Origin: Methylobacterium soli
GTDB taxonomy: Bacteria; Pseudomonadota; Alphaproteobacteria; Rhizobiales; Beijerinckiaceae
Length of the DNA stretch: 45,095 bases
Reading direction: 5' to 3'
Assembly (NCBI RefSeq): GCF_008806385.1
Contig: NZ_VZZK01000042.1
Span: 1-45,095 of the forward strand
Shown: positions 8,964-16,586 of the stretch, piece after piece
Layout: every line of letters starts with the position of its first letter
How positions within the stretch are numbered: position 1 is the first letter of the stretch
Translations under genes and position numbers: made by a program
Notes under the pieces: model-generated
Told to the model about the DNA's origin: nothing
Seen by the model: only the letters and a program-made list of their open reading frames with translations
Databases searched by the model: none

Positions 8964-8975
8964 GTGGATGCCCCC
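8964..8975 (+). repeat. Left inverted repeat of IS1111-type element
   Basis: The 12 bases GTGGATGCCCCC are the exact reverse complement of 10315-10326. Confidence 0.8.
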
Positions 8976-9034
8976 ACCGAGCGGCATCTCGTATGCCATG
9001 ACGGTTCTGTAGGAACCGATCGAAGGGGTCATCG

Positions 9035-10051
9035 ATGGCGACGAACATCAGCATGCTGGCAATCGATCTTTCCAAGGGCAGCTTCCAGGTCTGCGCGGTG
9101 GGGCCGGACGGGACGGTTCTGTACAACCGCGCGCTGTCGCGGACCCGGTTTGCAGCGCTCCTTGCCGATCAACCGGCTTGCGTCGTGGCGATGGAAGCGT
9201 GTGCGACGTCGCATCACTGGGGCCGCGTCGCCCAGAAGAGCGGCCACGAGGTCCGGCTTGTGCCGGCGGTCTACGTGAAGTCGTTCGTCAAGCGCCAGAA
9301 GAACGATCGTGCCGACGCGGAGGCGATCGCCGAGGCGGCTTTGCGCCCGACCATGCGCTTTGTAGCGGTGAAGAGCGCCGAGACGCAGGGCCGCGCGGTG
9401 GCCTTTCGCACGCACCAGTGTCTGGTCCGGCAGCGCGCGCAGCTCATCAACGCGGTCCGTGGCCACTTGGCCGAGTTCGGTGTGATTGCTCCGAAGGGGC
9501 CGGCAAACCTCAAGGTGCTGGAGGAGTCTCTCGCTGACGAGGCCAGTGATCTGCCTGTTGCAGTGCGCGCGATGGTGGCAATCTATCTCGACCAGATCGT
9601 GCGCCTCACGGACGTGATCGAGCGGCTCGCGGATGAACTGGAGACGGCGTCGCGGACGGACACCGATCTGCGACGCCTCTGCACAATACCGGGGAGCGGG
9701 CCGGTGACCGCGGGTGCCGTCGCCGCCTTCGCTCCGGACCTCGACACGTTCGACAGCGGACGCAACTTCGCCGCTTGGCTCGGCCTTGTGCCACGGCAGC
9801 GATCCACAGGCGGCAAGGCCAAGCTCGGATCCGTCAGCAAGATGGGCCAGACCGATATCCGGCGGCTGCTCATCGTCGGGGCCATGAGCGTGATCCGCTG
9901 GGTGGTTCGCAAAGGTGGCAGTGCGAACCGCTGGCTCACGAGTCTCGTCGCACGCAAACCGAAGATGGTTGCGGCGGTCGCGCTGGCGAACAAGATGGCG
10001 CGGATGATCTGGGCCGTGACGACGCGGCAGGAAGATTACCGGATGGCGTGA
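9035..10051 (+). CDS. IS1111-type transposase (IS110 family, DEDD/serine recombinase)
   Basis: A 338-residue IS110-family recombinase. The RuvC-like DEDD residues are visible in LAIDLSKGSFQV, VVAMEACATSHHW and KNDRADAEAIAEAA. The C-terminal Tnp20 domain with IPGSGPVTAGAVAAF and NFAAWLGLVPRQ carries the catalytic serine region. The protein appears full length. These enzymes are guided by a bridge RNA encoded in the element. A full-length gene with intact inverted repeats suggests a recent and possibly active insertion. Confidence 0.93.
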   Translation: MATNISMLAIDLSKGSFQVCAVGPDGTVLYNRALSRTRFAALLADQPACVVAMEACATSHHWGRVAQKSGHEVRLVPAVYVKSFVKRQKNDRADAEAIAEAALRPTMRFVAVKSAETQGRAVAFRTHQCLVRQRAQLINAVRGHLAEFGVIAPKGPANLKVLEESLADEASDLPVAVRAMVAIYLDQIVRLTDVIERLADELETASRTDTDLRRLCTIPGSGPVTAGAVAAFAPDLDTFDSGRNFAAWLGLVPRQRSTGGKAKLGSVSKMGQTDIRRLLIVGAMSVIRWVVRKGGSANRWLTSLVARKPKMVAAVALANKMARMIWAVTTRQEDYRMA

Positions 10052-10054
10052 CCC

Positions 10055-10314
10055 GAGCCTGGATAGGGCGAAGGCACGGCATGGCCGCAAGGTCGGGGTG
10101 AGTGATCGACGAGGAGTAGGTGATACGGACTTCGAAGTTCAAGGCAGGGACATTCAGACCCGGGGCTCGAGCGCATGCAGCTCTCTGAACCGATGTGAAC
10201 CCCGCCTTCCGAACAGCATACCGGCCCGTGGCGTCATCGAAAGCCACATCGTGAGGCCTGACACACGTCCGATCGAAGCCCCGCCGAAAAAACGAAGATC
10301 AAGCTTGCCAAACA
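10055..10314 (+). ncRNA. Probable bridge-RNA region of the IS1111-type element
   Basis: The roughly 260 bases between the transposase stop and the right inverted repeat contain no gene. In the IS1111 subgroup the guide (bridge) RNA is encoded in this right-hand noncoding end, whereas IS110-subgroup members carry it at the left end. The placement is from family knowledge. I did not resolve the two guide loops or their targets, so the exact RNA ends are unknown. Confidence 0.5.
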
Positions 10315-10326
10315 GGGGGCATCCAC
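10315..10326 (-). repeat. Right inverted repeat of IS1111-type element
   Basis: GGGGGCATCCAC, the exact inverted partner of 8964-8975. Confidence 0.8.
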
Positions 10327-10445
10327 ACACGATCGGCCATATCCCTCCCGCCGAGGCGGAGGCACGCTATTATACCCAGGCCGAGGTCCAAGCCTTGGCC
10401 GCCTGACTCAAACCAAATGGCCTCCGGGAAACCCGGCGCGGTTCA
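10327..10445 (+). pseudogene. IS3-family transposase C-terminal remnant with right IS end
   Basis: The frame reads TIGHIPPAEAEARYYTQAE and ends QALAA-stop at 10406, matching the last residues of IS3-family OrfB integrases (IGxIPPAEAEAxYY). It is followed by AAATGGCCTCCGGGAAACCC at about 10415-10434, which looks like the right terminus of such elements. The rest of the transposase is missing on the other side of the IS1111-type element. Confidence 0.7.
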
Positions 10446-10586
10446 AGTAGACCTCTTCCTAAGCGTTCTCCTTCGCGTTTCCTCGAGCCGCCTTAGGAGC
10501 CACTCCACTAGGTAACGCGACCAGAGCGAAAGCCGTTCGAAATGACCGACCCATGCGCAACCTCAGGCATGAGTCGGATTCGTTAG

Positions 10587-10712
10587 GCTCTTGGACGCTT
10601 CCGCCACTGGGTGTTCGGCGACCGGATCGGCTCGATGCTCGCCGATCCTGGAACGTTCAGCCCCAATGATGTCGAGCGGCTTCTAAGCCAGGCTTACCGG
10701 CCTTTGTGCTGA
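10587..10712 (+). pseudogene. Orphan C-terminal gene fragment
   Basis: After an in-frame stop at 10584-10586, 41 codons ending TGA have coding-like composition (HWVFGDRIGSMLADPGTF, then a helix around NDVERLLSQAYR). No start codon or ribosome site is present. I do not recognise the family. It looks like the end of a gene truncated by the neighbouring insertions. Confidence 0.3.
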
Positions 10713-10885
10713 ACCGATTGTTCAGGATCATCGGCGCCGGCAGCCAGCTCGGATGAAGAAGCACCGATATGGCTTCCGTTTTGCTCTGATTGTTGCGGAA
10801 AAGTCTTCTCGCTCACTGCTTTGCGAGTTGCCAGCCAGCGGTTGTCGCTTAGTGATCGAGATCTCTGAAACAGTTAGGTCGCGAA

Positions 10886-11467
10886 ATGTCCGAAACCGAA
10901 GTCGCTTCTCAGACCAACCATATCGAACTCGCCGTTGACATCGTCTCGGCCTACCTCTCGAACAACCACGTTGCCGCTGGGGACTTGCCGGCACTGCTCA
11001 TGAACGTCCACGCGGCTGTATCTGGCCTCAGTCAGGCGCCTGCCGTGAGCGAGTCAGAGACAAAAGCCACACCTGCACAGATCCGCAAATCGATTACCCA
11101 TGACGCGCTGATCAGCTTCGAGGATGGCAAGGCCTACAAGACCCTGCGTCGGCATCTGACGATCCGTGGGCTGTCGCCGGAGGCTTATCGCACCAAGCAT
11201 GGCCTGCCGGCCGACTACCCAATGACTGCGGCTTCCTACTCGGAGCAGCGCTCCTCCCTCGCCAAGAGCCTTGGTCTTGGTCAGCAACGTCGTAAGCCGA
11301 TCACAAAGTCCAGCGGCGCATCTGAGAAGGTGACGGAGGCTGCCGTACCTGCTGAGGCCTTGAAGGCCCGCGGCGGCCGGAAGAAGGCGGCAGAGGCTCC
11401 GACGGAAGCCGAAGCACCGAAGAAGCGGGCCGGCAAGCGCAAGGCGGCAGAGCCGGCAATGGCCTGA
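10886..11467 (+). CDS. MucR/Ros-like transcriptional regulator with lysine-rich tail
   Basis: A 193-residue protein. Residues about 8-65 form the conserved N-terminal oligomerisation region of MucR, and about 70-132 the Ros/MucR DNA-binding fold (ISFEDGKAYKTLRRHLTIRG, then GLPADYPMTAASYSEQRSSL). The zinc-finger cysteine usually found in the LICLEDGK position is serine here (LISFEDGK). Some rhizobial MucR homologues also lack zinc ligands and still fold. Residues about 150-193 are an unusual Ala/Lys/Glu-rich, histone-like extension with repeated RGGRKK and PKKRAGKRK. MucR proteins are global H-NS-like repressors of exopolysaccharide, motility and symbiosis genes. Confidence 0.85.
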   Translation: MSETEVASQTNHIELAVDIVSAYLSNNHVAAGDLPALLMNVHAAVSGLSQAPAVSESETKATPAQIRKSITHDALISFEDGKAYKTLRRHLTIRGLSPEAYRTKHGLPADYPMTAASYSEQRSSLAKSLGLGQQRRKPITKSSGASEKVTEAAVPAEALKARGGRKKAAEAPTEAEAPKKRAGKRKAAEPAMA

Positions 11468-11496
11468 GGGAGGTTAGGTCCGGCGCGCTGTGACTC

Positions 11497-11814
11497 TCAG
11501 GGCGCGCCGGCGTCCTCATGGTCGCGGGCGATAATCTCAAGTGTGCGCAAGATGGCGAGGCCGATCGTATCGGCATCGACCCTGCCCTCGGGCGTGGGCG
11601 GCAAGACTGCCACGGCTTCGACGCCATTGGCTGCGATTAAGCCGACAAAGACCCGGAGCACGGGTCCTTCAGGCTCGCTGTCGTCCTGCACCAAACCAAC
11701 TCGGTAGCCGGCCTCCTCGCCGTAGATGCAGAGCGCTTTAACAACCTGCCCGTCACTGCTTGAGGACTCGCTGCCTCGCTTGCTGCCGAAGTCTGGGCGA
11801 ATGACGTTGCTCAT
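11497..11814 (-). CDS. Hypothetical protein (105 aa)
   Basis: A 105-residue protein starting MSNVIRPDFGSKRGSESSSS. It has a low-complexity serine stretch near residues 16-20, a beta-rich middle (GEEAGYRVGLVQDD, PVLRVFVGLI) and a helical end. Codon use and composition look genuine. I do not recognise a domain. It is convergent with the MucR-like gene and divergent from the GGDEF gene. Confidence 0.65.
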   Translation of the reverse strand: MSNVIRPDFGSKRGSESSSSDGQVVKALCIYGEEAGYRVGLVQDDSEPEGPVLRVFVGLIAANGVEAVAVLPPTPEGRVDADTIGLAILRTLEIIARDHEDAGAP

Positions 11815-11831
11815 GCGACCATCGTCGCGGG

Positions 11832-12521
11832 ATGGTGGTTAAGTTCAAGTGCGCGAGCGCTGCGGATTCAGCGCGCGAGGTCGCGTTCAGGGTGGGCAGA
11901 CTGTCGACGAGCGTGCCGTCGAGGTTGAGCAGCACGGCGTCGAACTGGGAGCAGGCCACGGCTAGTGCGGCAGGCTTTCGGCTGAATAAGATGCTTGTTG
12001 CGACCATGCAAGCTGAGCGTGAGAACCGCTTCTGGGCGCGCCATGATGCGCTCACCAGCCTGCCGAACCGCGCCGGTTTGGCTGAAGCCATGAACGCGAG
12101 GCGATCTGGCCGGGCGGCGCTCCTCCATCTGGATCTCGATGGCTTCAAAGCGGTCAATGCCACGCATGGCCACGAGACCGGAGACGAGTTGCTTCGAGCT
12201 GTGGCCGACCGCCTGAGAGGGGCGACACGGCCGAACGACGTGGTGGCGCGCATCGGCGGCGATGAGTTCGTTATTCTCACAGACGATCTCTCACCCGCCG
12301 CACTCAAAGCCTTCAGCGAGCGATTGATCGCTCAGATCTCTCTCTCCTACCTGTTCAGCTGCAGCCGAGTTGCTACCATCAGCGTGAGTATTGGCCTCGG
12401 TCTGACGCCGGAGCACGGCAGCGACATCGCGGGCCTGCTCGCGGCTGCCGATGCGGCACTTTATCGGGCAAAGGCGCTCGGCAAATCCCGCTGTGCGTTC
12501 GCTCCGTTGTCCATGCAGTAG
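11832..12521 (+). CDS. GGDEF-domain diguanylate cyclase, 5'-truncated
   Basis: Up to 229 residues. From about residue 55 it is a clear GGDEF domain: ARHDALTSLPNRAGL, LHLDLDGFKAVNATHGHETG and the active-site RIGGDEFVILTDD, ending at a stop soon after the conserved ALYRAKALGKSR. It would make cyclic di-GMP from two GTP. No sensory or membrane domain precedes it. The first 50 codons have little coding character, and no good ribosome site was found for 11832, 11991 or 12006. It is probably the surviving 3' part of a larger sensor cyclase. Confidence 0.65.
   Translation: MVVKFKCASAADSAREVAFRVGRLSTSVPSRLSSTASNWEQATASAAGFRLNKMLVATMQAERENRFWARHDALTSLPNRAGLAEAMNARRSGRAALLHLDLDGFKAVNATHGHETGDELLRAVADRLRGATRPNDVVARIGGDEFVILTDDLSPAALKAFSERLIAQISLSYLFSCSRVATISVSIGLGLTPEHGSDIAGLLAAADAALYRAKALGKSRCAFAPLSMQ
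11836..11944 (-). pseudogene. Possible HAD-phosphatase N-terminal remnant, antisense to the GGDEF frame
   Basis: On the minus strand the frame reads FDAVLLNLDGTLVDSLPTL, which closely resembles motif I of HAD hydrolases (DxDGTLVDS). The nucleophilic first Asp is replaced by Asn, and nothing further downstream matches the family. It covers the 5' part of the GGDEF reading frame. It may be a fossil of a phosphoglycolate-phosphatase-like gene or coincidence. Confidence 0.3.
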
Positions 12522-12660
12522 CCTCTCAATCAGCCCGGTCCAAAATACCGGTCAAGTCAAATCATCTCGAGCTTCCTCACGGGCCAGCCAGTTCAAACGC
12601 CGAGCTTGGCCACACCGGCTTAGCTCGAAACTCCGCAGCCTGAAAGCCGTCGCTCGGTGA

Positions 12661-13623
12661 TCACTCCGGATCGGCCCCGATCTCACGAAGGTACGCCGCA
12701 GTCGCCGGATGCAGCCAAGCGCTCGGGACATTCGAGACGAGATTGTGCGGGTCGCTCTCGCGGCCCTGGGGATAGAGCTGTGCCAAGGTGTCCCGGCCAC
12801 GGTCGATCGCGTGCACGAGCCGGGTGACGGCGGCTCCGCCGAGCCTTGGTCGAGCGAGAATGAAGCTCCAAGATCCGACGGTCTCGATCGCTGCATTCTG
12901 TCCGCGGAAGGAGCCGGCTGGGACAGCCAGGCGACGCAGCGAGGTGCGCAAGGCCAGGATCTTCGGGATTGCCTCAGGTGCCGGACCGAAGAAACGGGCG
13001 CCGTCGGGCGCGTCCGCGAGAGTCTTAAAGCCTGGCCAGCCCAGGCTCGCGCCCCACAAGGCAGCCGCTCGGCCGTCGAGGACCTGTGTGGCGCCGTCAG
13101 CGGCATCGTCAAGCAGGATCGGTGTGATGTCATGGTCTGGGTCGATGCCGGAGCCCTGAAGCACGGTCCGCCCCATGATCGTGAAGCCCGAGCCGCGCGT
13201 GCCGAGGGCGACGGCACGGCCGCGCAGATCCGGAACGCTCCGGACCGGACTGGCGGCTTGGACTACGAACATGCCGGGCGAGGCGTCGATGGGAGCTACG
13301 ACCGACAAACCACCACCGTCGGCACGCAGGCCAGATAATGCCTCATAAGCGTACTCACCTTGCACGAGCGCCAAGTCGAGCTTGCCCGCTTTGAGCAGGG
13401 CCAGGTTCTCCGTCGAACCCTTCGTGATCCTCGGCTCGATCATCGCACCCGGGTCGACCTCTTGGACCGCGGCGATGAGCGCTCGGCCGAAAGCGGGGAA
13501 TGAACCGCCCGGCGTTGCCGTCCCGAGAGACAGATGGAGCTCAGTCTGCGGTGGTTGAGCCAGTGCGGGCGAAATCACGGAAAGACCCGCCATGCCCAGG
13601 AGCAATTCACGCCGCCGCATCAT
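12661..13623 (-). CDS. TAXI-type TRAP transporter substrate-binding protein
   Basis: A 320-residue periplasmic binding protein of the TAXI family. The signal peptide MMRRRELLLGMAGLSVISPALA includes a twin-arginine-like RRREL. The mature part opens with SLGTATPGGSFPAFGRALI, typical for TAXI proteins, and continues with ITKGSTENLALLKAGKLDLALVQ. These proteins bind carboxylates or amino acids and hand them to a DctM/DctQ membrane complex. No membrane subunits are encoded here. The start is set by GGAGAA before the ATG. It diverges from the exported amidohydrolase gene across 175 bases. Confidence 0.85.
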   Translation of the reverse strand: MMRRRELLLGMAGLSVISPALAQPPQTELHLSLGTATPGGSFPAFGRALIAAVQEVDPGAMIEPRITKGSTENLALLKAGKLDLALVQGEYAYEALSGLRADGGGLSVVAPIDASPGMFVVQAASPVRSVPDLRGRAVALGTRGSGFTIMGRTVLQGSGIDPDHDITPILLDDAADGATQVLDGRAAALWGASLGWPGFKTLADAPDGARFFGPAPEAIPKILALRTSLRRLAVPAGSFRGQNAAIETVGSWSFILARPRLGGAAVTRLVHAIDRGRDTLAQLYPQGRESDPHNLVSNVPSAWLHPATAAYLREIGADPE

Positions 13624-13798
13624 GATCTTCTCCACCGAGATGTTCGCCGCGGAACAGGAATGCCGGCGCTGAGCAACACACCTCGACAAGCGCGACGGAA
13701 AGCCCTCAGATCGACGCGTGGAATATACGTGGGATTCAAGGTCGCACGCCAACCATAGCGACCGACAATGTCCCGCGCTGGATCGGGAGGAAAATGCG

Positions 13799-15163
13799 AT
13801 GCGACGGGACGCGCTGCGGCCGGCTGTAGCGGCTGCCATGAGCCTCTTTTGCGTCGGCAGCACCGTCGCAAAACCACTGGCCTTCACGGGAGTCCGGCTG
13901 ATCGACGGTCGATCAGCCCAGCCTATCGAGGACGGGGTGTTGATCGTCGAGGCCGACCGCATCGTCGCAGCAGGGCCACGCACCGCGGTCACGGTGCCGT
14001 CCGATGCCGAGATCCGAGAGCAGCACGGCCGCACGATCATGCCGGGGCTGATCTCCGACCACTCCCATGTCGGCATCGTGCAGGGCGTCGAGGTGGGCGC
14101 CCAGAACTACACGCGCGAGAACATCCTCGCCCAGCTCAAGGCCTACACGGCCCGGGGCGTCACCACGGTCATGGCGCTCGGGCTTAACGGCGCGATCATG
14201 CCCGAGATTCGCGCCGAGGCACACGCGGGGCGGATCCCCGGTGCCGATCTGTTCGGCGTCGATCGCGGCATCGGCGTGCCCGATGGCGGGCCGCCGCAGG
14301 CGATGATCCGTGTGAGCCCGGATCAGCTTTTCCGCCCTACCGACGCCGAAGGGGCGCGCGAGGCGGTCCGCGCGATGAAGGCGCGCGGTACTGACATGGT
14401 GAAGCTCTGGCTCGACGACTTTGGTCGGTCCGTGCCGGCCAAGATGCAGCCGGCGGTCTACACGGCCGTGATCGACGAGGCACATCGGCTCGGTTTGCGG
14501 GTCGCTGCGCACGTACACGACCTGGAGGACGCGCGTGCGGTCACCAAGGCTGGCGTGGATGTGCTGGCGCACGGTGTGCGCGACAAGCTGGTCGATGCGG
14601 ATCTCATCGCGCTGCTCAAGGCACACAACACTTGGTACATCGCGACACTCGCCCTCGATGAAGCGACCTTCGCCTACGCTGATGCACCGGCTTGGGCACA
14701 GACCCCCTTCGTCCGGACGGCGCTCGCGCCCGAACTTAAGGCCCGGTTCGACGATCCCACTTGGCAACGCGAGACGCGCACGAGCGCCAAGGCGCAGGCC
14801 GCTCGCGACTCGCTGATTATGAACCTCGCCAATCTGAAAGTCCTCTACGATGCCGGCGTCCGGATCGGGTTTGGCACCGACAGCGGCGCCGCACCCGAGC
14901 GCGTCTCGGGCGTGGCGGAGCACCGCGAGTTAGCGCTGATGGTACAGGCGGGTTTTACACCCATGCAGGCCCTGATCACCGCGACGTCGCGGGCGGCTGA
15001 ACTTCTCGATCTTGCCGATCGCGGCAGCTTGGAAGCCGATCGTCGCGCCGACCTCGTCATCCTAGCCGCGGACCCATCCGAGGACATCGCCAATAGCTCT
15101 AGCATCGTCGAGGTATGGCGATCTGGTCGTCAGCAAGACCTAACCTCATCGACGTCACGTTGA
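13799..15163 (+). CDS. Exported amidohydrolase (imidazolonepropionase/prolidase-like)
   Basis: A 454-residue metal-dependent amidohydrolase with a Sec signal peptide (MRRDALRPAVAAAMSLFCVG then STVAKP). Metal-site elements are visible in order: IMPGLISDHSHVG (HxH), a lysine in DMVKLWLDD, histidines in RVAAHVHDLEDA and DVLAHGVRD, and the aspartate in RIGFGTDSGAAPE. The ALITATSRAAELL and RADLVILAADP segments close the fold. It likely hydrolyses an amide, lactam or lactone outside the cytoplasm. The start at 13799 is supported by GGGAGG 8 bases upstream. Substrate unknown; neighbours point to cyclic or aromatic-derived acids. Confidence 0.85.
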   Translation: MRRDALRPAVAAAMSLFCVGSTVAKPLAFTGVRLIDGRSAQPIEDGVLIVEADRIVAAGPRTAVTVPSDAEIREQHGRTIMPGLISDHSHVGIVQGVEVGAQNYTRENILAQLKAYTARGVTTVMALGLNGAIMPEIRAEAHAGRIPGADLFGVDRGIGVPDGGPPQAMIRVSPDQLFRPTDAEGAREAVRAMKARGTDMVKLWLDDFGRSVPAKMQPAVYTAVIDEAHRLGLRVAAHVHDLEDARAVTKAGVDVLAHGVRDKLVDADLIALLKAHNTWYIATLALDEATFAYADAPAWAQTPFVRTALAPELKARFDDPTWQRETRTSAKAQAARDSLIMNLANLKVLYDAGVRIGFGTDSGAAPERVSGVAEHRELALMVQAGFTPMQALITATSRAAELLDLADRGSLEADRRADLVILAADPSEDIANSSSIVEVWRSGRQQDLTSSTSR

Positions 15164-15407
15164 GGGAACCTGTGACCGTCCACTGGACTAGCAAAAGAGC
15201 CCACCTTTTGAAGACCAGCTTACGAGTTGCCGTCACCGTCGGCTGAGCGACGGCAATAGGTGCAAAGCTGAAAGTCCGCCTTTCGGCAGAAAGCCAACTT
15301 CGGCTTCTGCGAAGATTTTCGATTGCTGGTCCCTGCGCGAAGATACTGGGACAGCTGCGGAGCCGGCGTTCGAAACCTTAAAGTGCGGAAGCCGCGGGAC
15401 GGTGAGA
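15164..15407. other. Convergent intergenic region
   Basis: The space between two convergent genes contains the hairpin listed separately and smaller GC-rich inverted repeats near 15270-15310. No gene was seen. Confidence 0.4.
15227..15256. terminator. Possible bidirectional terminator hairpin
   Basis: TTGCCGTC (15227-15234) pairs perfectly with GACGGCAA (15249-15256) around a 14-base loop, midway between two convergent genes. No T-run follows it on either strand. Confidence 0.4.
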
Positions 15408-16586
15408 TTAGGGCACCAATCCGGCTGACCTGAGTTTGTCCGCGAGGCGCGGGTAGACCCGCAGAGCGTTCCCCGCATAGACCTTCTCCCGATCCGCGTC
15501 GGAGATCGCAGCCGCCGCGACATAGCGCTTGGTGTCATCGTAGGCGTGGCCGGTCTCTGGATCGACGCCGTTCACTGCACCGACCATCTCGGAGGCGAAC
15601 AGCACGTTCTCACGCGGCACGACCTTGAGCAGCAGGTCGATGCCCGGCTGATGGTAGACGCAGGTGTCGAAGAAGACGTTGCGCATCAGCTCCGACAATG
15701 GCGGACGCTTCATGTCCTGCGCGAGCCCCCGGTAGCGGCCCCAGTGATAGGGCACCGCACCCCCGCCATGTGGGATAATCAGACGCAGCGTCGGGAAGTC
15801 CTTGAACAGGTCGGAGGTGACGAACTGCATGAAGGCGCTGGTGTCGCCGTTGATGTAGTGCGCCCCCGTCGCGTGGAAGTTGCGATTGGCTGAGGCGCTA
15901 ACATGGACCATGCCAGGCACATCGAGTTCGACCATCTTCTCCCATAGCGGGTACCAGAAGCGGTCGGAGAGGGGCGGATCGGTCCAGTAGCCGCCGGACG
16001 GGTCCGGGTTGACGTTGCAGCCGACGAAGCCGAGCTCCTTCACGCAGCGCTCCAGCTCGGCCGTGCAGTTCTTCGGCGACACGCCCGGCGTCTGCGGCAA
16101 CTGGCAGACCCCGACGAAGTTCTTAGGATGCAGGCTCGCGACGCGGTGTATCATGTCGTTCGACACGATTGACCAGTCGAGGCTTGTGCGGGCGTTGCCG
16201 ATATGGTGTCCCATCCCGCCGGCCCGCGGCGAGAACAGGGCGAGCGAGATGCCGCGCTCGGATTGGAGCTTGAGCTGACGCCCACTCACGCTCGCGCGCA
16301 CCTCGTCGTCGCTGACCTTCAGGTCGGATGGAGACGGCGATTGGGCGGGATCATTGATGGCGTCGATCTGGCGCTTGCGCCAGGCCAGCAGGGCGGGCGG
16401 CTCGGTGGTGTAGTGCCCGTGACAGTCGATCACGAGGCCTGTATAGCCCGAGGGCTCGGCCCGCGCTGAAATCGACGAGGCGGCGACGGCGGCCGCCCCG
16501 AGACCGGCAAGGCGGCGCATGAAGCTGCGGCGGGGCAGGCAGCAGGGGCAGGTAGCGCTTGTCGCGGGATCCAACTCGGCGATCAT
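15408..16586 (-). CDS. Exported amidohydrolase-2 family protein, LigJ-like (4-oxalomesaconate hydratase homologue)
   Basis: A 392-residue protein. After a Tat-type leader (PRRSFMRRLAGLGAAAVAAS), the mature part follows LigJ closely: VIDCHGHYTTEPPALLAWR, FVGCNVNPDPSGGYWTDPPL, IPHGGGAVPYHWGR, FFDTCVYHQPGIDLL and VLFASEMVGAV. Zinc ligands are HxH (H56, H58), later histidines and the glutamate of ASEMVGAV, which in LigJ replaces the usual aspartate. LigJ hydrates 4-oxalomesaconate in the protocatechuate 4,5-cleavage and gallate pathways and is normally cytoplasmic, so the export signal is unusual. The start overlaps the stop of the NHL gene (ATGA), supporting 16586. Confidence 0.82.
   Translation of the reverse strand: MIAELDPATSATCPCCLPRRSFMRRLAGLGAAAVAASSISARAEPSGYTGLVIDCHGHYTTEPPALLAWRKRQIDAINDPAQSPSPSDLKVSDDEVRASVSGRQLKLQSERGISLALFSPRAGGMGHHIGNARTSLDWSIVSNDMIHRVASLHPKNFVGVCQLPQTPGVSPKNCTAELERCVKELGFVGCNVNPDPSGGYWTDPPLSDRFWYPLWEKMVELDVPGMVHVSASANRNFHATGAHYINGDTSAFMQFVTSDLFKDFPTLRLIIPHGGGAVPYHWGRYRGLAQDMKRPPLSELMRNVFFDTCVYHQPGIDLLLKVVPRENVLFASEMVGAVNGVDPETGHAYDDTKRYVAAAAISDADREKVYAGNALRVYPRLADKLRSAGLVP

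Larger units (their letters stand above)
8964..10326 (+). mobile_element. IS1111-subgroup (IS110 family) insertion sequence
   Basis: Terminal inverted repeats GTGGATGCCCCC (8964-8975) and GGGGGCATCCAC (10315-10326) are perfect over 12 bp and bracket a single transposase gene. Inverted repeats near both ends, with a long noncoding tail after the transposase, are the mark of the IS1111 subgroup; typical IS110 members lack them. Length is about 1.36 kb. The right end directly abuts an IS3-transposase remnant, so this element either inserted into that older IS or was exposed by a deletion. The element may extend a few bases beyond the repeats. Confidence 0.8.

Noticed and set aside
8690..8977. 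Minus-strand frame with a coding-like segment around GYYDAIHYPGGRYGLAQ
   Set aside because: The segment looks protein-like, but the rest resembles intergenic repeat DNA, and the frame crosses the IS1111 inverted repeat. It may be a fossil, but it cannot be supported as a gene.
12552..13217. Minus-strand frame overlapping the TAXI gene in another register
   Set aside because: Ser/Arg-rich shadow; the TAXI frame has a signal peptide and family motifs.
13913..14923. 336-codon minus-strand frame opposite the amidohydrolase
   Set aside because: The amidohydrolase has all catalytic motifs in the plus frame; the antisense frame matches nothing and has shadow composition.
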